23,452 nt of DNA, taken from assembly GCA_965369945.1 (NCBI GenBank), contig CBDUST010000038.1, forward strand, positions 1 to 23,452. Reading direction: 5' to 3'. The notes under the pieces were generated by a model. That model saw only the letters and a list, made by a program, of their open reading frames with translations, did no database searches and was not told the DNA's origin. A program made the position numbers and the translations under genes. The stretch is from JADFNO01 sp965369945 (GTDB taxonomy: Bacteria; Planctomycetota; Phycisphaerae; Phycisphaerales; SM1A02). Shown piece after piece: positions 18,075-23,452 of the stretch (its first letter is position 1; each line of letters opens with the position of its first letter).

Positions 18075-19187
18075 GTGCATAACAGTGATATGGCCTCGCC
18101 CGACCCCCAACTACCGCATCTGGGACCGATCCTCGAACCGCGCAGCCAGCGCGATCAGTTCGATTCACACGAACTCGCCATTGTCCTCAGCCACTACGAC
18201 CTCGGCCGGATCGAACAGATCCGTGAGTACCGCCGAGGCTCACGCCGAGCCCCCAAGGTCCGCATCAAAGCTGAACAAGGCCCGTTCCTCCTCAAACGAC
18301 GCGCCCCAGGTCGCGACGACCCCTATCGCGTCGCATTCGCCCATAGCGTGCAACTCTTTCTCGCTGAGCGAAACTACCCCCTCGCCGGTCTCGTTGGAAC
18401 CAAAGACTCAAACAACTCCTTGCTACAACTCAACGGCCGAATCTACGAGTTGTTCCGCTATATCGCCGGGACGCGGTATGACAAGTCGGTCGCCCAAACA
18501 CACGACGCCGGCCGGGTCCTCGGCGCGCTGCACCGTGAGCTCGCCGATTTTCAGACGGATTTCGATCTGCCCGTCGGAGCGTATCACGCTGCTCCGGGGG
18601 TGGACGTCAAGCTCGCCCAGATCCCCGATGCCGTGGCTGTGGTCGAGCCGCAAGAGGATCGGGTGACCCTCACAAGCACCTGTACCTTCCTGAACAAGAC
18701 CTATAACGAGGCCGCCAAACGCGTCGATAAGTGCGGGTACGCATCGTGGCCCAAGTCCATCATCCATGGCGATTGGCATCCCGGCAACCTCCTGTTTCAT
18801 GAATCGACGGTCGCAGCCGTGCTGGACTTCGACTCGGCGCGCCTGGAGCCCCGCATGGCTGATATCGCCAACGCGGTGCTGCAATTCTCCATGCGAATGT
18901 CGTGGCCGGACGATCCGGACCACTGGCCGCCCGGCCTCGATGTCGAGCGGGTTCGCGCTCTAGTGTCCGGGTATCATGACACAGCAGGTGATCGCCTCAC
19001 GAACGAGGAACTCACCGCACTGCCCTGGCTTGTTGTGGAGGCGTTGATTCTGGAGAGCGTCGTGCCGATTGCCGCAACCGGGAGCTTTGGACGCATCCGC
19101 GCGAGCGCCTTCCTGCGTATGGTTGAACGAGAATCCCGCTGGATCGTGCCGCGAGCTGCGAAGCTCGTCAGCTACTTGAAGGACTAA
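18075..19187 (+). CDS. Aminoglycoside-phosphotransferase-fold (APH) kinase
   Basis: This 370-residue protein has the APH/choline-kinase fold. The N-lobe lysine is probably Lys74 (GPFLLKRRAPG). The catalytic Brenner motif is IIHGDWHPGNLLF with Asp233 and Asn238. The metal-binding aspartate is Asp251 in AVLDFDSARLEP. Family members phosphorylate small molecules such as aminoglycosides, homoserine, choline or methylthioribose, and the substrate cannot be chosen from sequence alone. Resistance is not implied. The start is GTG 18075, with a second candidate at ATG 18090. It lies 45 bases after yicC and 21 bases before the PDZ gene on the same strand. Confidence 0.88.
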   Translation: MHNSDMASPDPQLPHLGPILEPRSQRDQFDSHELAIVLSHYDLGRIEQIREYRRGSRRAPKVRIKAEQGPFLLKRRAPGRDDPYRVAFAHSVQLFLAERNYPLAGLVGTKDSNNSLLQLNGRIYELFRYIAGTRYDKSVAQTHDAGRVLGALHRELADFQTDFDLPVGAYHAAPGVDVKLAQIPDAVAVVEPQEDRVTLTSTCTFLNKTYNEAAKRVDKCGYASWPKSIIHGDWHPGNLLFHESTVAAVLDFDSARLEPRMADIANAVLQFSMRMSWPDDPDHWPPGLDVERVRALVSGYHDTAGDRLTNEELTALPWLVVEALILESVVPIAATGSFGRIRASAFLRMVERESRWIVPRAAKLVSYLKD

Positions 19188-19208
19188 CAGGCCAAGAGGA
19201 CTGAAGGA

Positions 19209-20087
19209 ATGCTGAGGTCGAATCACAGAATCAGCCAGAACTGCAGTTGCTCCTTCGCTGTGTTCGTAGCGATACTTTGCCTGGCCGGTCCGGTACTCGC
19301 CCAGGAGCTTCAATTAGCAGACCCGCAGCCGGCGCAGACCTCGACCGACGGTATCCCCCGCCTGCCGACCGATAAGGACCTCGCGTTCGTCACGGTGGAC
19401 CCAGCTCTTGCCGAGCTTGTCGCCCTGCTCGATGACGCGATGTTCGGCGCTCGTGAAAACGCCATGCAACGGCTCCTCAGCGGGCACGTCGATCGCAGCC
19501 AGATTTGCAAGATGCTCGCCGGGACCGATCTTAGCCTGGAGCAGCGCCATCGCTTGCTCGCCTTGCTCCGCTACGACCTGCTCCACACTCCGCGCGGTGC
19601 GATCGGCATCCTCATCGATCGCCGCAAATTGCCCAACGAGATCATCATCGAACAGCTCATCGAGAATCTGCCCGCGATCGAAGTGCTCGAGCCCGGCGAC
19701 CGCATCACCCATCTCGATGGAAGACCCGCTCCGGAGTGGGGAAGCTTCCGCCGATCGATCGAAGCGAGGAAGCCGGGCGAGAAGGTCTCGATCACGATCG
19801 AACGTTTGCCCCCAAATGATCCGGACGCCGCCGCAGACAACGCCGCAGACGCCGCCGAAGACATGCGAGTGCAAATACTCAACTTCGAGCTAGCCATCGG
19901 TTCAGCCGACCTCCTGCTCGACCCCGCGACCGGCCAAGTCGAATTGAGCCGCGTGCAAACCACACGCGCCCGCGGCGCCAACCAGGCCGTCCTTCGCTTC
20001 GCTCCGCAACCCCGATTGATCGAGTTCCGCCCCCAAACAGCCGCCGAAGCCGAGCCTGAATCCCTCCCAACCCAACACGGTAGCTAG
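19209..20087 (+). CDS. Secreted PDZ-domain protein, function unknown
   Basis: The 292-residue protein has an N-terminal signal peptide with a likely cleavage after VLA at residue 31. Residues about 55-125 are helical (DPALAELVALLDDAMFG; EQRHRLLALLRYDLL). A PDZ-like domain occupies about 127-200, with the carboxylate-loop-like RGAIGI, then LEPGDRITHLDGRP and KPGEKVSITIERL. No protease triad is seen, so it is more likely a periplasmic binding or scaffold protein than an HtrA-type protease. The C-terminal 90 residues are alanine-rich and low in recognisable motifs. GAGGA lies eight bases before the ATG. It is the last gene of the tpiA-led group. Confidence 0.85.
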   Translation: MLRSNHRISQNCSCSFAVFVAILCLAGPVLAQELQLADPQPAQTSTDGIPRLPTDKDLAFVTVDPALAELVALLDDAMFGARENAMQRLLSGHVDRSQICKMLAGTDLSLEQRHRLLALLRYDLLHTPRGAIGILIDRRKLPNEIIIEQLIENLPAIEVLEPGDRITHLDGRPAPEWGSFRRSIEARKPGEKVSITIERLPPNDPDAAADNAADAAEDMRVQILNFELAIGSADLLLDPATGQVELSRVQTTRARGANQAVLRFAPQPRLIEFRPQTAAEAEPESLPTQHGS

Positions 20088-20109
20088 CAACTGCTACCCG
20101 CAAAGCCCG

Positions 20110-20123
20110 GGGACTCCCGTCCC
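20110..20123 (+). terminator. Weak hairpin after the PDZ gene
   Basis: GGGAC (20110-20114) and GTCCC (20119-20123) pair around a four-base loop, 22 bases after the stop codon. The following sequence is only moderately T-rich, so termination here is uncertain. Confidence 0.3.
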
Positions 20124-20248
20124 TGTGATTCTTCGGTCCTGTCCCCCGGTCCTCTCGTTGCCTTGATGTCAGGATGCCTCTCCCTCCCATCCGTGTCCAT
20201 CTGTGGTGAAGGAAGGCTTGAGGTTTGTGGCTTGGGAGTCCTTCACTT

Positions 20249-20270
20249 GCCCCTGGGCAGAGCCCGGGGC
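20249..20270. terminator. Strong GC-rich hairpin between convergent operons
   Basis: GCCCC (20249-20253) pairs with GGGGC (20266-20270), and GGGC (20255-20258) with GCCC (20262-20265), leaving one bulged T and an AGA loop: nine GC pairs. There is no T tract, so it may be a structural repeat instead of a terminator. Confidence 0.35.
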
Positions 20271-20686
20271 TAGCGCGAAGGAGTCAAACATATCCCGTGG
20301 CTCCGATTCCGTGTTTCTCCGTGGCCCTCCCTGTTTCAATCCTCTCCGCGTTCTCTGCGACTCCGCGGTAAACCTTCTTCTGGCGCGCGCCTCGAAGGCC
20401 CTGAATCGCGCCGGCCCACTGAGAATTCTCAAAAATATTTCCCGCTTGGTGAGCTGCAAAGCCGCATTCTGTGGACCGACCTACAAAACGGCATCCCCGG
20501 CGCGCGCCTATGAAGCCGTAGTACCCTTCATGTAAGGAGTCTTTCTTCCATGCTCACATGGTCGCGGCGATCCAAACAGAAGGTCCGGGGGCGCGGCAAC
20601 TCTGGCGCGCACAAACTAATCCCTATTGCGCGCCCAAAATCTCGTGCGCGCCAGCGTTGCCGCGCCGCAACCCTCAAGTCTTCTTC

Positions 20687-21094
20687 TTACAGGATCATCA
20701 TGATGATGGTGCCGATTGCGCTTGCAATGAGCACCAATGCAACGACCGTTGCAGCGATTTTCGCTGCCAGCGGCATCGAGCCGAGTTCTCGAAGCGGCAG
20801 CGAATCCTCGCGCTCGCCAACGTCGATTTCATCCCAATCCAGATCAACCGAATCGGCGATGCGATCCTTGAGGATGTCCCCAGCGCGATCAGCATCAGCC
20901 GCAGCAACCAAAACCACTGCGCCGGCGCCTGAAGGGCTAAGGGGGATTTGGCCTGTCCACGAGGGTGCATTGCTGACGACCCGGCAGGTGATCCCCTCCG
21001 CTTCAAGCACCGCCGCTTTGGTCTGCGCCTCAAACTCGGTCGCTGTGGTCGCTACTTGGATCGGATCGTTTGCGTTGTCGTCGATCTGTGTCAT
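20687..21094 (-). CDS. DUF2007-like domain protein with C-terminal membrane anchor
   Basis: The 135-residue protein has, at about 13-78, the pattern of the DUF2007 'putative signal transducing' domain: a helix FEAQTKAAVLEAEGI, strand TCRVVSNAP, then AVVLVAAADADRAGDIL. A charged linker follows, and residues 110-134 form a single membrane segment ending at the C-terminus. The domain would therefore face the cytoplasm as a tail-anchored unit. The biochemical role of the family is not established. The ATG at 21094 overlaps the stop of the upstream gene as ATGA, so translation is probably coupled. It is the last of four minus-strand genes. Confidence 0.78.
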   Translation of the reverse strand: MTQIDDNANDPIQVATTATEFEAQTKAAVLEAEGITCRVVSNAPSWTGQIPLSPSGAGAVVLVAAADADRAGDILKDRIADSVDLDWDEIDVGEREDSLPLRELGSMPLAAKIAATVVALVLIASAIGTIIMMIL

Positions 21095-22476
21095 GCAGGA
21101 ATGTTCTCATTGCGAAGTTGATCAATGGTATGCAACAGATCATTGACGCGCGACGGGCCGAAGCTGCCGGCGGGTGTGAGAACGGTCCAATCCGAGACCG
21201 TTTCACGGTCGATCCGGGCGATGTCGCCCTTTTTGAGCTGTTCAACGTGGATCGGTTGGTTGACGAGGACGACTTCGGCGCGATCGCCATCGAACTGCCG
21301 AACTACGAACCACATGTGCTCGCGGTCGTCACTTGATTCATCGGTCTTGCTCAGACCTGCTTTGATGATGAAGCGCACGCACGGCTCATCGGATTCGTTG
21401 AACGGATTGTCATCCGTGCGAAGTAGCGGCGACGAAAGGGACGCGAAGGCGATCGCCAAGTCCGGCCAAGTTGCGCGGGCGATGGTGGCCTGCCGCTGTG
21501 TTGTTCGTTTGGCGGGGTACAGCACAGCATCATCGCGTTCCATTCGATCAAGCGCTGTCTGCGGCCACACCCACAGTTTGCGATACGAACCGCGCGGCGT
21601 CGGATCGCAGACCACAGCCCGTACGCCGATGTGGGCGTCGTTGTTTTTGTCGTCACGATCGCGCATGCCGCCCGGCGCATGGTTATCAAGGTATGGCGCA
21701 ACGTCGGGCCAGGGTTGGAACGTGACGGCCATCTCGTTGCCAATAATCATCGGTTCACCCGGCGCGGGCAGTTGCTCTTCCAACAGTCGTCCCGCGATGG
21801 TGTTGAGCAGTTCGCACGCTCTGACGGTTTTGTCAGCGGGCACTTCGAGCATTTCCAGCTCGGGTTTGCCGCAACGCCATAGGCCGTGCGTGTGCAGCCA
21901 GCACGAATCGACGCCGTCGGAACCTCGGCTCACCGCTTGGATGACCCAAAGTATTTCGACCGGCGGATCGATCGAAGAATCAATGAAGTGTTCATCGAGA
22001 TCGCCGCGCGTGTGCCACTGTGTTGTGTTGACATCAAGAATGGCCGGTGCGCTGTTTAGCGCATTCGCGATGAGGCGCATGAGTGCGACGAAATTGCCAT
22101 GCGGATCAGCGGGATCGAGTAGCGTTTCGATGCCGACGACCCATTTGCAATCGGCCGCACCGATCGCGTCGGCTTCATCGGGCGGAAGCGCGCGAGCGGG
22201 TTCGATCCAAATGTTTAGTGCTGTACATAGCGAGGGAGTACCAACAACGACCGCCCACGGCACATCCGGTTCGTCCGGCGAGAATTCTTCCAACACATCG
22301 ACATCGTGGTCAGAGGCGCTGTTCAACGCAGCCAGAATCTCAAGTTGGGTTGGCGGCTCATCGCCCAGCCACAGCGCGATCAACGTCGTCGGTTCGGGTT
22401 GAGGGAGCGCCCAAGGATCGGCGTCAGTCTCGACAGCTCCCTGCGGGAGGAATGTATTGCCATCTTCCACCATCAT
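21091..22476 (-). CDS. Large soluble protein with C-terminal DUF2314-like domain
   Basis: This 461-residue protein has no signal peptide or membrane segment. Its last 80 residues (from about 380: EHMWFVVRQFDGDRAEVVLV, LKKGDIARIDRETVSDWTV) resemble DUF2314, a small beta-rich domain of unknown function. The central part contains an acidic region and SCWLHTHGLWRCGKPELEML, which may correspond to DUF4026, a family I associate with DUF2314; that match is uncertain. ATG codons at 22476 and 22473 are both possible starts, with GAGG just upstream. The gene lies 32 bases after the zinc-ribbon gene and overlaps the next by four bases, so it belongs to the same transcript. Confidence 0.75.
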   Translation of the reverse strand: MMVEDGNTFLPQGAVETDADPWALPQPEPTTLIALWLGDEPPTQLEILAALNSASDHDVDVLEEFSPDEPDVPWAVVVGTPSLCTALNIWIEPARALPPDEADAIGAADCKWVVGIETLLDPADPHGNFVALMRLIANALNSAPAILDVNTTQWHTRGDLDEHFIDSSIDPPVEILWVIQAVSRGSDGVDSCWLHTHGLWRCGKPELEMLEVPADKTVRACELLNTIAGRLLEEQLPAPGEPMIIGNEMAVTFQPWPDVAPYLDNHAPGGMRDRDDKNNDAHIGVRAVVCDPTPRGSYRKLWVWPQTALDRMERDDAVLYPAKRTTQRQATIARATWPDLAIAFASLSSPLLRTDDNPFNESDEPCVRFIIKAGLSKTDESSDDREHMWFVVRQFDGDRAEVVLVNQPIHVEQLKKGDIARIDRETVSDWTVLTPAGSFGPSRVNDLLHTIDQLRNENIPA

Positions 22477-22508
22477 GCCTCAAGTGTATGAGGCGGGGCG
22501 ATGCCGAG

Positions 22509-22988
22509 TCATCTCTCGTCGCCAGGCAGCTCGTCGATATCGACCCACTGGAAGGCCGCGCCACATTCCGGGCAACTTTCGTCACCTTCGGTGTCGAGCG
22601 GTCCGTTACAAGATGGACAATTCGGCTCCGACCGATCGACGATTGGCAACGGAGTCGCCACACCGGCATCGTCCAGAAGTGCGAATACCCTTTTGGCATC
22701 CTGTTGACCGAACCAAATCTCCGGCCTGTTCGTGTGACCGCTGTAGAACGAGCCCAATCCCCGATGACCGGAGGTCGAGTCAACGCACAAAATGGAAATA
22801 TCCGCCTCTTTGAGAACGCGAGCAGCCTCATCGAATTCGTCATCATTGAAGAACGCGATCTTCGTGCAACTCTTCGGTGCGCCACATTCCGGGCAAACAG
22901 GAGAAGCGCTGCCACGAAAGTCGTACCGACAGCGAGGGCACAGCATCCGCTCGTTGACTGGCAACGGTGAGGCTGCTTCATCATCCAT
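22509..22988 (-). CDS. Double zinc-ribbon protein with central DUF2007-like domain
   Basis: From ATG 22988 the protein has 159 residues. A zinc ribbon at the N-terminus (Cys17, Cys20, Cys32, Cys35; CPRCRYDFRG and CPECG) and another at the C-terminus (Cys124, Cys127, Cys139, Cys142; CPSCNG and CPECG) bracket a central region, about 43-107, with the DUF2007-like alternation of helix FDEAARVLKEADI, strand ILCVDST, and IWFGQQDAKRVFALLDDAG. It is soluble. A GTG at 23000, overlapping the previous stop, would add four residues; GGGGAAT before the ATG favours 22988. Its place in the cluster suggests it works with its neighbours; the function is unknown. Confidence 0.75.
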   Translation of the reverse strand: MDDEAASPLPVNERMLCPRCRYDFRGSASPVCPECGAPKSCTKIAFFNDDEFDEAARVLKEADISILCVDSTSGHRGLGSFYSGHTNRPEIWFGQQDAKRVFALLDDAGVATPLPIVDRSEPNCPSCNGPLDTEGDESCPECGAAFQWVDIDELPGDER

Positions 22989-22999
22989 CGGATTCCCCA

Positions 23000-23341
23000 C
23001 TACAGCTCGATCAAGCCGAGGATTACCAGCGCCTCGACCACTCCGGTGAGGGTGAGGATGAGCACGATGCGCTGCCGGCGGTACTTGACGTGATGCATCT
23101 CGAAGAGTCGATCGAACTGGACCTGCTCGTCGATGATCTCGTCCCAGACGTCAGTTAGCGTCGCCCAATCGCTGTCATCGACTTGCACGATAAACGGAGG
23201 CGCTGCGAGATCGGTCGGATCATCGGGGTTCAGTCTAACCTCAAACTCCATCGACGCGACTGATGTGGCGACCGCGTGGGCCAACTGCGGGTCGTCGAAC
23301 CGGCAAAGTTCTCTCCATTGGGCTGGAGCGCACATCCACAT
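23000..23341 (-). CDS. Small membrane-anchored DUF2007-like protein
   Basis: From ATG 23341 the product is 113 residues. Residues 12-80 show the same helix-strand pattern as the two related neighbours (CRFDDPQLAHAVATSVASME, then FIVQVDDSDWATLTDVWDEI), which I read as a diverged DUF2007-like domain. A basic stretch KYRRQR precedes a C-terminal membrane segment at 91-110. The frame is open to 23437, but that extension (containing HGQDARATG) is encoded by the repeat at the window edge and was rejected. A second ATG at 23335 is also possible. It is the first gene of the minus-strand cluster; its stop touches the next start. Confidence 0.7.
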   Translation of the reverse strand: MWMCAPAQWRELCRFDDPQLAHAVATSVASMEFEVRLNPDDPTDLAAPPFIVQVDDSDWATLTDVWDEIIDEQVQFDRLFEMHHVKYRRQRIVLILTLTGVVEALVILGLIEL

Positions 23342-23393
23342 AAGTGTACCGCCAGTCCGGGCAATCCCAAAGGAAATTGACGCGACTCCGGTG

Positions 23394-23452
23394 GCACGGG
23401 CATCCTGCCCGTGCAGTCCGGCCGTGAAGAACCGCACGGGCAGGATGCCCGT
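23394..23452. repeat. Inverted pair of hairpin repeats, cut by the window end
   Basis: Unit 1 (23394-23414) is a perfect nine-base stem, GCACGGGCA and TGCCCGTGC, with loop TCC. Unit 2 (23434-23452) is its inverted copy with loop GGA and lacks the last two bases because the window ends. Nineteen bases separate them. This is a different sequence from the RAYT-flanking units. Confidence 0.85.

Larger units (their letters stand above)
20088..20686. repeat. Repeat-rich gap between convergent operons
   Basis: About 600 bases without a convincing gene. Three related short phrases occur: 20189-20210 (ATCCGTGTCC then CTGTGGT), 20306-20324 (TTCCGTGTTTC then CCGTGG) and 20343-20372 (TCCGCGTTCTC then CCGCGGT); they look like one dispersed repeat family. 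GGCGCGCGCCT occurs twice, at 20382-20392 and 20499-20509. A GC-rich hairpin is at 20249-20270 and a weaker one at 20110-20123. An open frame on the minus strand (20169-20459) consists largely of this repeat and is not called. Confidence 0.65.

Noticed and set aside
20169..20459. 96-residue minus-strand frame
   Set aside because: The peptide is made of translated repeat phrases and has no other support.
20550..21146. Plus-strand open frame with a good TAAGGAG ahead of its ATG
   Set aside because: Most of it is antisense to the DUF2007-like gene 20687-21094, its product is serine/arginine-rich without recognisable features, and the minus-strand gene has a family match and an ATGA overlap with its neighbour.
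21125..22402. 425-codon plus-strand frame
   Set aside because: It is the mirror of the 461-residue minus-strand gene; composition is Ser/Arg-rich as expected for an antisense frame in GC-rich DNA.
23342..23437. N-terminal extension of the small DUF2007-like protein
   Set aside because: It contains HGQDARATG from the edge repeat; the recognisable pattern starts after ATG 23341.

Overview
The window looks like chromosomal DNA from a Gram-negative-type, moderately GC-rich bacterium, most likely a planctomycete (Phycisphaerae-like). That placement is an inference. It rests on several membrane or soluble proteins carrying short CPxC...CPECG zinc ribbons, an outer-membrane DUF481 barrel protein, a Tat-exported sugar-isomerase-like protein, and dispersed hairpin repeats whose readthrough gives peptides such as HGQDARATG. 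No rRNA, tRNA, CRISPR array or prophage was seen.

Layout. 54-2685 (minus): zinc-ribbon membrane protein, crotonase-fold protein, DUF481 outer-membrane protein. 2906-3781 (plus): another zinc-ribbon membrane protein. 3831-5471 (minus): a compact group of a split zinc-ribbon membrane protein, a NeuD/PglD-type acyltransferase and an FKBP-like lipoprotein. 5564-7011 (plus): thymidylate kinase, a GC-rich repeat region, and a PilZ protein that overlaps tail-to-tail with clpS. 6989-8489 (minus): clpS and a YbdK-type carboxylate-amine ligase. 8740-9234 (plus): small membrane protein followed by a good intrinsic terminator, then a 119-bp MITE-like inverted-repeat element. 9448-15042 (minus): alaS, a small unknown protein and a Tat-exported xylose-isomerase-like protein, linked by overlapping stop/start codons, then an MDR oxidoreductase. 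15146-15742 (minus): a REP-associated tyrosine transposase (RAYT) with a pair of REP-like elements on each side. 15859-20087 (plus): tpiA, secG, yicC, an APH-fold kinase and a secreted PDZ protein, probably one operon. 20088-20686: repeat-rich gap. 20687-23341 (minus): four tightly spaced genes, three of which share a DUF2007-like pattern; the fourth ends in a DUF2314-like domain. The right edge is cut inside another inverted hairpin repeat.

How the parts fit. Most genes are housekeeping: translation (alaS), dTTP supply (tmk), glycolysis (tpiA), Sec export (secG), RNA decay (yicC), N-end-rule proteolysis (clpS). The less ordinary content is (i) the RAYT with four REP units whose stems vary in a compensated way and which lie in the leaders of alaS and tpiA, (ii) the four-gene DUF2007/zinc-ribbon/DUF2314 cluster, which I cannot match to a described system, (iii) an AlaRS with an extra segment of about 85 residues, and (iv) several distinct families of small intergenic repeats. 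Several of the longest possible reading frames start inside these repeats, so the starts given here are often internal ones.
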